NCBI GenBank assembly: GCA_902464615.1
Contig: CABQKA010000001.1
Coordinates: forward strand, 124,001 to 188,000
From: an uncultured Prevotella sp.
GTDB lineage: Bacteria > Bacteroidota > Bacteroidia > Bacteroidales > Bacteroidaceae
Direction of reading: 5' to 3'
Length of the DNA stretch: 64,000 nucleotides
Shown here one piece after another: positions 33,190-41,187 of the stretch (the first letter of the stretch is position 1; each line of letters begins with the position of its first letter). A model generated the notes under the pieces. That model was not told the origin of the DNA. It was given only the letters and a program-made list of their open reading frames with translations, and ran no database searches. A program made the position numbers and the translations under genes.

Positions 33190-34488
33190 ATGGAAAAAGG
33201 AAACGAGATGTTAAGAGACAGACTGGAAAACTGGCGCCGCCACTGGCGGGCACGCGAAGGAAGCCTGCAAGGCGGACTGCAGATACTCCGCCACATCGGA
33301 CCGGGAATGCTGGTCACGGTGGGATTCATAGACCCGGGCAACTGGGCCTCGAATTTCGCCGCCGGCTCGGAGTTCGGCTACGCGCTGCTATGGGTGGTGA
33401 CGCTCTCCACCGTCATGCTCGTCATCCTGCAACACAACGTGGCCCACCTCGGTATCGTCACCGGCCGCTGCCTTGCCGAAGCGGCCACGCGCTACCTGCC
33501 CCGGCGCGTCAGCCGCCCGGTGCTGCTCAGCGCGATGGCGGCCTCCGTCTCCACATCTCTGGCCGAAATCCTCGGCGCAGCCATCGCGCTCGAAATGCTT
33601 TTCGGCGTCCCGATACTCCTCGGCGCGGCGGCGGCCACGGCCGTATGCGCCGCGCTGCTGCTGACCAATTCGTACCGCCGCATCGAGCGGGGCATCATTG
33701 CCTTCGTATCGCTCATCGGCTTTTCCTTCCTCTACGAGCTCGCCCTGACCGATACGGAATGGGCGCGCGCGGCCGCTGCGGCCGTAACACCGTCGCTGCC
33801 GCAAGGAAGCATGCTCGTGGTGATGAGCGTACTGGGTGCGGTGGTCATGCCCCACAACCTTTTCCTCCACTCTGAAGTGGTGCAGAGCAGGCAAATACAC
33901 ACCGGCGGAGAAAGCCGCATCCGCCATGCGCTGAAATACGAATTCTACGACACGCTTCTGGCCATGACCATCGGCTGGGCCATCAACTCGGCCATGATTC
34001 TATTGGCGGCCGACGCCTTCTTTGCCCAAGGGCAGGCCGTGGGCTCGCTGCAGGAAGCCGGCCGGTTGCTGGAGCCCGTCCTCGGCGGGGCGGCCACGGC
34101 TGTCTTTGCCGTCGCGCTGCTGCTGGCAGGCATCTCGAGTACGGTGACCAGCGGCATGGCCGCCGGCACTATCTTCGCCGGCATGTACGATGAAGGATAC
34201 GACACGCGGGATATTCACTCGCGCGTGGGCACACTGATTTCCCTCGTCGGCGCCTTTCTCATCATCTGCTTCATCGGCGACCCGTTCCGCGGACTTATTG
34301 TCTCGCAGGCCGTGCTCAGCCTCCAGCTTCCTTTCACGATTTTCCTGCAAGTGAGTCTCACTTCCTCGCGCCGCGTGATGGGAATCTATGCCAACAGACC
34401 GTACATGAAAGTGCTGCTCTACAGTCTTGCCGCCTGCGTGGCCGCGCTCAACATTTACCTGCTCTGGCAGCTCGTGTTGCCGGAGTGA
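33190..34488 (+). CDS. mntH: Nramp family divalent metal (Mn/Fe) transporter
   Basis: Proton-coupled importer of Mn(II) or Fe(II), 432 residues with about eleven membrane segments. The metal-binding DPGN motif is D48-N51 in GFIDPGNWASNFAAGS, and the second motif MPHNLFLHSEVVQSR begins near residue 220. Both are diagnostic of Nramp proteins. Manganese import after perR and rubrerythrin fits an oxidative-stress theme. The ATG at 33190 lies three bases after a terminator T-run; the ATG at 33208 (MLRDRLENW) is an alternative start, and I see no separate promoter. Confidence 0.9.
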   Translation: MEKGNEMLRDRLENWRRHWRAREGSLQGGLQILRHIGPGMLVTVGFIDPGNWASNFAAGSEFGYALLWVVTLSTVMLVILQHNVAHLGIVTGRCLAEAATRYLPRRVSRPVLLSAMAASVSTSLAEILGAAIALEMLFGVPILLGAAAATAVCAALLLTNSYRRIERGIIAFVSLIGFSFLYELALTDTEWARAAAAAVTPSLPQGSMLVVMSVLGAVVMPHNLFLHSEVVQSRQIHTGGESRIRHALKYEFYDTLLAMTIGWAINSAMILLAADAFFAQGQAVGSLQEAGRLLEPVLGGAATAVFAVALLLAGISSTVTSGMAAGTIFAGMYDEGYDTRDIHSRVGTLISLVGAFLIICFIGDPFRGLIVSQAVLSLQLPFTIFLQVSLTSSRRVMGIYANRPYMKVLLYSLAACVAALNIYLLWQLVLPE

Positions 34489-34531
34489 CCGGGGAAATAG
34501 CCTCATGGCCCGCCAAGGAAGCAAAAAACCG

Positions 34532-34592
34532 TACATTTGTCTAAAAATTGATGGCAAGATATGCGCGATTCGGAAAAAAACGTCTACCTTTG
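34532..34592 (+). promoter_or_regulatory. Tandem -7 boxes upstream of purA
   Basis: TACATTTG at 34532-34539 and TACCTTTG at 34585-34592 both match TAnnTTTG. The second is the more likely purA promoter, with a leader of about 50 bases. Confidence 0.55.
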
Positions 34593-34649
34593 TCTCTGTA
34601 TGCGGACATACGCTCTCCGCACGGTTCAACCTAATTCCACAAAACAAAC

Positions 34650-35918
34650 ATGACGAAAGGAAAAGTGGATGCCCTTTTGGGCATCGTGTTCGGCGACGAA
34701 GGGAAGGGAAAAGTCGTAGACTTCTTCACCCCGCGCTACGATGTGGTGGCCCGCTTCGCAGGCGGGCCCAATGCCGGCCATACCATTATTTTTGACGGAA
34801 AGAAATTCGTACTCCGCTCCATACCGTCCGGCATCTTCGACGCCAATAAAATCAACATCATCGGTAACGGCTGCGTCATCGCACCCGATCTCTTTATGGA
34901 CGAGGCCAGTGAACTGGAGTCTGCGGGCTACGTCCTGAAGGAACGCCTGCACATCAGCCGCCGCGCCCACCTCATCCTGCCTACCCACCGCCTGCTGGAC
35001 CGTGCCTACGAAGCCGCCAAGGGCAAGAACAAAGTAGGCACGACGGGCAAGGGCATAGGGCCGACGTACAGCGACAAAGCTGCCCGCATCGGCCTCCGCG
35101 TCGGCGACATTGAGGGCGACTTCATGACGAAATACCGTGCGCTCAAAGCCCGCCACGAACAAATCCTGCGCGACCTGAACTACACGGACTATGACCTCAC
35201 CCAGGAAGAACAGCACTGGCTCGAAGGCGTGGAATACATGCGCAAGTTCCACCTGACAAACACGGAAGCGGAAATCAACCGCTACCTGGCAGAAGGCAAG
35301 AATGTCCTCGCAGAAGGGGCACAAGGCTCGCTGCTCGACATCGACCACGGCACCTACCCCTTCGTGTCCTCCTCCAGCACGACAAGCGGCGGCGTCTGCA
35401 CCGGTTTGGGCGTAGCCCCGTCCGCCATCGGCCGCGTCTGGGGCATCTTCAAGGCTTACAGCACACGCGTAGGTTCCGGCCCGTTCCCCGTGGAACTGTT
35501 TGACGAGACTGGCGACGAAATCCGCCGCATCGGCAACGAGTTCGGCGCCGTCACCGGCCGCAACCGCCGCTGCGGGTGGATAGACCTCGTGGCCTTGAAA
35601 TACGCCATCCTCATCAACGGCGTAACGGACCTCGTCATGATGAAGAGTGACGTGCTCGACGGATTCGACACCATCAAAGTCTGCACGGCCTACACGAAGG
35701 ACGGACAGACAACGACGGAGATGCCCTACGACACCGAGGGCTGGCAACCGGTATATGAGGAACTGCCGGGGTGGAAAACACCGCTGTCCGCATTGCGCGA
35801 CGAAGCAGGTTTCCCACCGGCTTTCAAAGCCTACGTAGACTATCTGGAACAACAATTGCAAGTCCCCATCCGCATCATCTCCGTGGGCCCGGACCGCGAA
35901 GCGACCATCGTGCGCTAA
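34650..35918 (+). CDS. purA: Adenylosuccinate synthetase
   Basis: Cytosolic enzyme joining IMP and aspartate with GTP to make adenylosuccinate, the first step from IMP to AMP. It has 422 residues, the family length. Motifs: GDEGKGK at 15-21 (P-loop), GGPNAGHTI with the catalytic His, the GTTGKGIGPTY loop, EGAQGSLLDIDHGTYP and the C-terminal GTP-binding region ending in GPDREATIV. It has its own promoter and a palindromic-module terminator after the stop. Confidence 0.97.
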   Translation: MTKGKVDALLGIVFGDEGKGKVVDFFTPRYDVVARFAGGPNAGHTIIFDGKKFVLRSIPSGIFDANKINIIGNGCVIAPDLFMDEASELESAGYVLKERLHISRRAHLILPTHRLLDRAYEAAKGKNKVGTTGKGIGPTYSDKAARIGLRVGDIEGDFMTKYRALKARHEQILRDLNYTDYDLTQEEQHWLEGVEYMRKFHLTNTEAEINRYLAEGKNVLAEGAQGSLLDIDHGTYPFVSSSSTTSGGVCTGLGVAPSAIGRVWGIFKAYSTRVGSGPFPVELFDETGDEIRRIGNEFGAVTGRNRRCGWIDLVALKYAILINGVTDLVMMKSDVLDGFDTIKVCTAYTKDGQTTTEMPYDTEGWQPVYEELPGWKTPLSALRDEAGFPPAFKAYVDYLEQQLQVPIRIISVGPDREATIVR

Positions 35919-35970
35919 GCGGAAAAGCCACACCCTGCAAAGGCCTGAAGCGAAGGCCTGACAAACGGAA

Positions 35971-36036
35971 AACGCGCCTTAGCCCGGTTTTTACGGGGCT
36001 AAGGCGCGTTTTTACTGCCCCTATTCCCGCGGGCGG
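35971..36036. repeat. Palindromic module array, copy 6, forming a terminator
   Basis: AACGCGCCTTAGCCCGG (35971-35987) pairs with CGGGGCTAAGGCGCGTT (about 35994-36010), and a T-run follows to 36013; a second unit CCCCTATTCCCGCGGG starts at 36018. It lies after purA and before the convergent rmlB end. Confidence 0.85.
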
Positions 36037-36060
36037 TCCGCCAGGCAGGAGCAAAACGCA

Positions 36061-36095
36061 ACCTGCCCCGCCGGAAAATGTCCGACGGGGCAGGT
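36061..36095 (-). terminator. Hairpin after rmlB
   Basis: Perfect 10-base arms ACCTGCCCCG (36061-36070) and CGGGGCAGGT (36086-36095), with an inner CGGA/TCCG pair. On the minus strand it lies 20 bases after the rmlB stop; the T content that follows is modest. Confidence 0.6.
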
Positions 36096-36114
36096 CAGGA
36101 AAAGAAAGGCAAAC

Positions 36115-37254
36115 TTAACGCTGCCCGTACATTTTTTCGTAGTAATGCTGGTACTCTTCGCCCGAGACGGCTTCCACCCACGAGCGGTTCTCCAGGTTCC
36201 AGCGGATTGTCCTGGCAATGCCCGCCTCAAAACTTGTCTCGGGATACCACCCCAAGTCGGCCTTGATTTTAGAAGGGTCAATGCCGTAACGCTGGTCATG
36301 TCCCAGACGGTCTTTCACAAAGTTGATAAGGTTTTCGTCTATCCAGTCCACGCGAATATTTCCCGCCGCATCTTTTTCCTGCCGTTTCAGCAAGGCGCGG
36401 TATGCAGGCTCTTCCTCCATGAGCTGGCGGATGGTACGCAGGATGGTGCGGACAATCTCGATGTTCTGCCGCTCATTGTGGCCGCCTACGTTGTAGACGC
36501 AGCCGTCCGCGCCGTGCGTGATGACGACGTCGATGGCCTTGCAGTGGTCCTCGACATAGAGCCAGTCGCGTACGTTCGTTCCCTGCCCGTATACAGGAAG
36601 GCGCTTGCCTTGCAGGATGTTGTTGATGATAAGCGGTATCAGTTTCTCCGGGAACTGGTAGGGTCCGTAATTGTTCGAGCAGCGTGTGATGGACACCGGC
36701 ATGTGGTAGGTGTCGCGGTAAGCACAGACAAAATGGTCCGCACTGGCCTTCGACGCGCTGTATGGACTGTGGGGCGAGAGCGGGGTGGTCTCCGTAAAGA
36801 AGCCCTCATCCCCGAGACTCCCATAGACCTCGTCGGTCGAAACCTGGTGGAAACGCACGCCTTTCCGCCAAGTGGGATAACCTTGCGTATCGCGGCCCGT
36901 CACCCACGCCGCGCGGGCGGCGTCGAGCAGGTTCTGCGTGCCCAGGATGTTAGTCTGGAGGAAAAGCTGCGGGTGTTCTATGCTGCGGTCCACATGGCTT
37001 TCTGCCGCAAAGTTCACGACAACGTCGAAGCGGTACTCCGCAAAAAGGCGGTCCACCAAGGCCCGGTCGCAGATGTCGCCACGGACGAAGAAGCAGCGTT
37101 CATTGTCCACATCCGGAGCGATGGTGCCCAAATAGCCGGCGTAGGTCAGCAGGTCGAGCACCACGATGCGCACGTCGTCGTGATGCTGGAGCATGTACTT
37201 GACAAAGTTCGACCCGATGAAGCCCGCGCCGCCTGTCACTAAATATACTTTCAT
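36115..37254 (-). CDS. rmlB: dTDP-glucose 4,6-dehydratase
   Basis: Cytosolic extended short-chain dehydrogenase that turns dTDP-glucose into dTDP-4-keto-6-deoxyglucose, the entry to rhamnose and other deoxysugars. It has 379 residues with the NAD-binding GGAGFIGS at 8-15, catalytic T140-D141-E142 in VSTDEVYG and Y165/K169 in YSASK. No rmlA, rmlC or rmlD is near. It starts 13 bases after the fabG stop on the minus strand and so is the last gene of a tetR-fabG-rmlB unit. Confidence 0.94.
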   Translation of the reverse strand: MKVYLVTGGAGFIGSNFVKYMLQHHDDVRIVVLDLLTYAGYLGTIAPDVDNERCFFVRGDICDRALVDRLFAEYRFDVVVNFAAESHVDRSIEHPQLFLQTNILGTQNLLDAARAAWVTGRDTQGYPTWRKGVRFHQVSTDEVYGSLGDEGFFTETTPLSPHSPYSASKASADHFVCAYRDTYHMPVSITRCSNNYGPYQFPEKLIPLIINNILQGKRLPVYGQGTNVRDWLYVEDHCKAIDVVITHGADGCVYNVGGHNERQNIEIVRTILRTIRQLMEEEPAYRALLKRQEKDAAGNIRVDWIDENLINFVKDRLGHDQRYGIDPSKIKADLGWYPETSFEAGIARTIRWNLENRSWVEAVSGEEYQHYYEKMYGQR

Positions 37255-37267
37255 GCAAACTTATGAC

Positions 37268-38014
37268 TTACATGTTCATGCCGCCGTCTACCTGGATGAC
37301 CTGGCCGGTTACGTAGCTGGAAAGGTCGGAAGCCAGGAATGTCGCTACGTCGGCAATGTCTTCCGGCTTTCCGCCGCGACGGAGCGGGATGGCCTTCATC
37401 CATTCCTCGCGCACCTGGTCGCTGAGGGCTGCCGTCATGGCTGTTTCGATGAAGCCCGGAGCAATGGCGTTGGCACGTATGCCACGGCTGCCCATCTCCT
37501 GTGCCACGCTCTTGGCCAAAGCGATAAGGCCGGCTTTCGAGGCGGCGTAGTTGCTCTGGCCCGCATTGCCGTGAACGCCGACCACACTGGCCATGTTGAT
37601 GATAGAACCCTTGCGCTGGCGCATCATAATGGGTGTGCAGGCGTGGATAAAGTTGAAAGCCGACTTCAGGTTGACCGCGATGACAGCGTCCCACTGGGCC
37701 TCTGTCATGCGTATCATCAGTCCGTCTTTCGTAATACCGGCATTGTTGACCAAAATGTCGATGGAGCCGAAGTCCTCATGGATTTTTTTCACCACTTCGG
37801 CCGTCTGGGCGAAGTCGGCGGCATTCGAGGCATAAGCCTGGCACTTGACGCCCTTGGCTTCGATTTCGGCGCGGGTGGCCTCGCCGTTCTCGTCGATGAC
37901 CAGGTCGGTGAATGCGATGTTGGCGCCTTCTTCAGCGAACTTCAAGGCAATGGCTTTGCCGATGCCGCGGGCGGCACCGGTAATCAATGCGGTTTTTCCG
38001 GATAAAAGTCCCAT
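37268..38014 (-). CDS. fabG: 3-oxoacyl-ACP reductase FabG (copy on tetR operon)
   Basis: NADPH-dependent beta-ketoacyl-ACP ketoreductase of 248 residues, the normal FabG length. It has the Rossmann TGAARGIG at 12-19, NNAG at 90-93 and the catalytic triad S143, Y156, K160 (NYAASK). The C-terminal VTGQVIQVDGGMNM is typical FabG. It is encoded 69 bases after tetR and just before rmlB. A second ketoreductase opens the divergent biosynthetic cluster. It may serve general fatty acid synthesis, the cluster, or both. Confidence 0.94.
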   Translation of the reverse strand: MGLLSGKTALITGAARGIGKAIALKFAEEGANIAFTDLVIDENGEATRAEIEAKGVKCQAYASNAADFAQTAEVVKKIHEDFGSIDILVNNAGITKDGLMIRMTEAQWDAVIAVNLKSAFNFIHACTPIMMRQRKGSIINMASVVGVHGNAGQSNYAASKAGLIALAKSVAQEMGSRGIRANAIAPGFIETAMTAALSDQVREEWMKAIPLRRGGKPEDIADVATFLASDLSSYVTGQVIQVDGGMNM

Positions 38015-38083
38015 GATTTGATTGATTTATTGGATTAATTTGTGAATATTCGGTTAGGAGGCCGGCAGCCGGGCGCGGCGGCG

Positions 38084-38680
38084 TCACGTCAGTTGCGGAT
38101 TCATGCCCAAGGCGCGGCGCACGATGCCCATGACGATGGGGCGTGTGTCGGCCTCGGTCAGCCCTTCGCCGAGCCGGTCGTATATGTAGGGCACCTCAAG
38201 CCCTTTGATGCAGTAGTGGATGATGTCGGCCATGAGGTTCACATTGTCGATGCGGAACTTGGCCCGGCTGATGCCTTCCTCGAGCACGCGGCAAAGGATG
38301 GCCCGCTCTTCGACGTCGAACTTACGGCGCACCTTTTCCACCATCCAGATATTGCGGAAGAACTCCGCGCGAAGCGACCCGTTGCGGGCCACGGCTTCGC
38401 GGATCATGTTCAAGTGCGTATATATTAAGGTCAGCACCTTCTGCTCCGGTTCCGCGTCCATGTTCGACACTTCGTCGAGCTTGTCGGACAGGCGTTCCAG
38501 CTCACTCTCTATGACGGCCTGGCAAACCTCATCCTTGTTGCGGAAATAAGTATAAAGCGTGCGGCGGCCCTTGCCAGAGTTGATGGCAATATCGTTCATC
38601 GTGGTGGCTTCCAGCCCGTTCCGAGCGAAAAGTTCGCGGGCCACTTCTACCAATTTCTGACGTGTCTTACTGATTGACAT
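38084..38680 (-). CDS. TetR family transcriptional regulator
   Basis: Ligand-responsive repressor, 198 residues. The N-terminal TetR helix-turn-helix is LFARNGLEATTMNDIAINSG followed by TLYTYFRNKDEV; the rest is a helical ligand-binding domain. It faces the biosynthetic cluster across a 506-base divergent region and leads fabG and rmlB, so it probably controls itself and one or both flanking units. The ATG at 38680 (MSISKTRQK) is chosen because it gives the standard spacing to the helix-turn-helix. The ligand may be an acyl-CoA or a cluster product, which is a guess. Confidence 0.92.
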   Translation of the reverse strand: MSISKTRQKLVEVARELFARNGLEATTMNDIAINSGKGRRTLYTYFRNKDEVCQAVIESELERLSDKLDEVSNMDAEPEQKVLTLIYTHLNMIREAVARNGSLRAEFFRNIWMVEKVRRKFDVEERAILCRVLEEGISRAKFRIDNVNLMADIIHYCIKGLEVPYIYDRLGEGLTEADTRPIVMGIVRRALGMNPQLT

Positions 38681-38776
38681 GCTTTCCGATTTTTGTGGAC
38701 CTACTTGCCTGCACGTGAGGCCCGGCTTCCAGCCATGCGGACCGCCGGTACGGTACATTTTTCTTGAGCAGGCAGA

Positions 38777-38784
38777 CAAAGGTA
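38777..38784 (-). promoter_or_regulatory. -7 promoter box of tetR-fabG-rmlB
   Basis: Minus strand TACCTTTG, a full match to TAnnTTTG, with a CTTGC about 21 bases upstream as possible -33 element. Confidence 0.65.
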
Positions 38785-38788
38785 AGGA

Positions 38789-38821
38789 CTTTCGCGTAAA
38801 GGAGCAAGTTTTTCGCGAAAG
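38789..38821. promoter_or_regulatory. Inverted repeat, candidate TetR operator
   Basis: CTTTCGCG (38789-38796) and CGCGAAAG (38814-38821) are perfect 8-base inverted repeats 17 bases apart; the right half is part of the palindrome TTTCGCGAAA (38811-38820). The site covers the region just upstream of the tetR -7 box. Confidence 0.55.
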
Positions 38822-38900
38822 AAAGTGTTTTCACCGCCTCCGCGGCCAACCGCTTGGAAACATCCGGAACGGGCCGGCGGAAGCACGGAGAACGCCCGCC

Positions 38901-38966
38901 GCCACGGGGCTAAGGCGCGTAGCGACAGGCCTTATTCCCGTGGCGACGGTCCCTATTCCCGTAGCT
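38901..38966. repeat. Palindromic module array, copy 7
   Basis: ACGGGGCTAAGGCGCGTAG, GCCTTATTCCCGTGG and GTCCCTATTCCCGTAG in series, about 21 bases apart, joined by GCGACAG-like linkers. It lies in a divergent promoter region. Confidence 0.8.
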
Positions 38967-39070
38967 GCGCCGCACGTCGCGCTTCACCGGCCCGGCAACC
39001 GCACGGCCGGAGCAACAGGCCGCGGTAAATGATTTTTTAACATCAGAGCCTTTTATTGAGATTTAATTTT

Positions 39071-39078
39071 TATCTTTG
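39071..39078 (+). promoter_or_regulatory. -7 promoter box of the biosynthetic cluster
   Basis: TATCTTTG, a full match to TAnnTTTG, about 108 bases before the fabG start at 39187. Confidence 0.6.
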
Positions 39079-39186
39079 TTCCCAGAAAAAGCAGCCGCAA
39101 TCCTCCTGCGCCCGCAAGAAGGAGCCCGGAAGGGCGGAAACAGCAGGCGCGCAGGACTGAAAGAGATGGCTGCAAAGCTGCAAGAC

Positions 39187-39912
39187 ATGAAATATGCACT
39201 CGTGACAGGCGGTTCGCGCGGTATAGGGCGCGCCATTGCCATTGAACTGGCCGGAAGAGGATGGCCCGTTATTGTCAACTATGCCCACAATGAAGACGCG
39301 GCCGACGAGACACTCACCCTCATCCGGCAATCGGGCGGGACGGCCGAAAAGCTCCGCTTCGACGTGGCTTCGCCTTCCGACGTGGAAACCGCGCTGGAGA
39401 CCTGGCAGAAAAGCCATGCGGACGACTTCGTCGCCATACTCGTGAACAACGCGGGCATACGCCGCGACAACCTGATGGTATTCATGCAAAACGAAGAATG
39501 GCACTCCGTGACGGACACCACGCTCAACGGTTTCTTCTACGTGACGCGCCGCTTGCTCAAAGACATGATTACCCACCGCGAAGGACGCATTGTCAACATC
39601 GCATCGCTATCGGGGCTGAAAGGCATGGCGGGACAGGTGAACTACTCCGCCGCCAAAGCGGCCCTCATCGGCGCCACACGGGCTCTGGCCCTGGAGCTCG
39701 CCCCCCGCAACATTACGGTCAACGCCGTCGCCCCGGGCTTCATCGAAACCGACATGACCCGCGACTTGGACCAAAAGGCCCTCAAGCCGCTGATACCGGC
39801 CCGCCGCTTCGGCCGACCGGAGGAAGTGGCGGCCCTCGTGGGATTCCTCGTCTCGGCAGAAGCGGCCTATATCACGGGGCAGGCCATCGCCGTGGACGGC
39901 GGTATGGGCTAA
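39187..39912 (+). CDS. fabG: 3-oxoacyl-ACP reductase, first gene of the biosynthetic cluster
   Basis: NADPH-dependent ketoreductase, 241 residues: Rossmann TGGSRGIG at 7-14, NNAG near 87-90, catalytic S140, Y153 and K157 (NYSAAK), and C-terminal ITGQAIAVDGGMG. It probably reduces each beta-keto intermediate made by the cluster ketosynthases, like ApeQ of aryl polyene loci. I chose the ATG at 39187 (MKYALVTGG), the usual start of Bacteroidota homologues; 39166 would add seven residues. The next gene starts after 57 bases. Confidence 0.92.
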   Translation: MKYALVTGGSRGIGRAIAIELAGRGWPVIVNYAHNEDAADETLTLIRQSGGTAEKLRFDVASPSDVETALETWQKSHADDFVAILVNNAGIRRDNLMVFMQNEEWHSVTDTTLNGFFYVTRRLLKDMITHREGRIVNIASLSGLKGMAGQVNYSAAKAALIGATRALALELAPRNITVNAVAPGFIETDMTRDLDQKALKPLIPARRFGRPEEVAALVGFLVSAEAAYITGQAIAVDGGMG

Positions 39913-39969
39913 GCCGGAACGGCAGGAACCGCCGGCCGGCCGCCACGCCCCAACATTACGAAAAGACAT

Positions 39970-41187
39970 ATGAGAAGAGTCGTCATTACAGGCATGGGCA
40001 TCTGGTCCTGCCTGGGCAAAAACCTGGACGAGGTCAGCGCGGCGCTCCGTGCGGGCCGTTCGGGCATAGGGTCCGACCCGAAACGGTTGGACTACGGTTA
40101 CCAATCGTCCCTTACAGGCATCGTGGAGCGCCCCAAGCTCAAGGGGATGCTGGACCGGCGGCAACGCATCGGACTGGCCGAAGAAGGCGAATACGCCTAC
40201 ATGGCCGCCCGCGAGGCATTCGAGACGGCCGGACTGGACGACGCCTACCTCCTGGCCCATGAAGTGGGTATCCTCTTTGGCAACGACTCGTCGGCACAGC
40301 CCGTCATCGAGGCGGCACGCATCATGGAAGAGAAACACGACACCGCCTTGCTCGGCTCGGGCTACATCTTCCAGTCGATGAACTCCACGGTGACGATGAA
40401 CCTGAGTACCATCTTCCATCTGCGGGGCATCAACCTGACCGTCAGTGCCGCCTGCGCCAGCGGCTCGCACGCCGTCGGACTGGGACGCCTACTCATCCAG
40501 CAAGGACTGCAAGACGTGGTGCTGTGCGGGGGAGCACAGGAAGTGAACGTTTACGCAATGGCGACATTCGACGCATTGGGCGCATTCTCACGCCGCATGG
40601 ACCATCCCGCACAGGCTTCGCGCCCCTTCGACCGCGACCGCGACGGGCTCGTACCCAGCGGCGGCGCGGCAGCCCTGGTCCTCGAAGAATACGAACACGC
40701 CCTGGCCCGCGGAGCAAACATCATCGCTGAAGTGACCGGCTACGGCTTTTCCTCGAACGGGGCAGGCATCTCGCAGGCCAGCGACGAAGGCTCTGTCACA
40801 GCCATGACACGGGCCCTGCGCGATGCGCGCCGGCAACCGGCCGACATCGACTACGTCAACGCACACGCCACCTCGACACCTCAAGGCGACCGCTATGAAG
40901 CGATTGCCCTCAGCCGGCTCTTCGAGAACGCACCGGCATGGATAAGCTCGACCAAATCCATGACGGGACACGAATGCTGGATGGCCGGCGCGAGCGAAAC
41001 GGTCTATTCCGCGCTCATGCTTCGTGACGGCTTCGTCGCGCCGAACCTTAACTTGGAGAACCCGGACGAAAGTGCCGCACATTTGCGCCTGACGCCCGTC
41101 ACCATTGAAACGGAAATCCGCACCGTGCTGTCGAACTCCTTCGGCTTCGGCGGTACGAACAGTGCCTTGATTCTGGAGAAAATATGA
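39970..41187 (+). CDS. Beta-ketoacyl-ACP synthase, KAS I/II type (first of three)
   Basis: Condensing enzyme of 405 residues that extends an ACP-bound acyl chain by two carbons from malonyl-ACP. The full catalytic triad is present: C162 in SAACASGSH, H299 in NAHATSTP and H334 in KSMTGHECW; the C-terminal GFGGTNSALILEK is also conserved. The STKSMTGHE sequence is FabB-like. It overlaps the methyltransferase gene by four bases (ATGA). In aryl polyene loci several such synthases share initiation and elongation; which step this one performs cannot be told. Confidence 0.93.
   Translation: MRRVVITGMGIWSCLGKNLDEVSAALRAGRSGIGSDPKRLDYGYQSSLTGIVERPKLKGMLDRRQRIGLAEEGEYAYMAAREAFETAGLDDAYLLAHEVGILFGNDSSAQPVIEAARIMEEKHDTALLGSGYIFQSMNSTVTMNLSTIFHLRGINLTVSAACASGSHAVGLGRLLIQQGLQDVVLCGGAQEVNVYAMATFDALGAFSRRMDHPAQASRPFDRDRDGLVPSGGAAALVLEEYEHALARGANIIAEVTGYGFSSNGAGISQASDEGSVTAMTRALRDARRQPADIDYVNAHATSTPQGDRYEAIALSRLFENAPAWISSTKSMTGHECWMAGASETVYSALMLRDGFVAPNLNLENPDESAAHLRLTPVTIETEIRTVLSNSFGFGGTNSALILEKI

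Larger units (their letters stand above)
38681..39186. other. Divergent regulatory region of the biosynthetic cluster
   Basis: A 506-base gap without a gene. It holds the tetR -7 box and an inverted repeat (38777-38821), a palindromic module array (38901-38966), the cluster -7 box (39071-39078) and a leader of about 100 bases before fabG. Confidence 0.65.
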
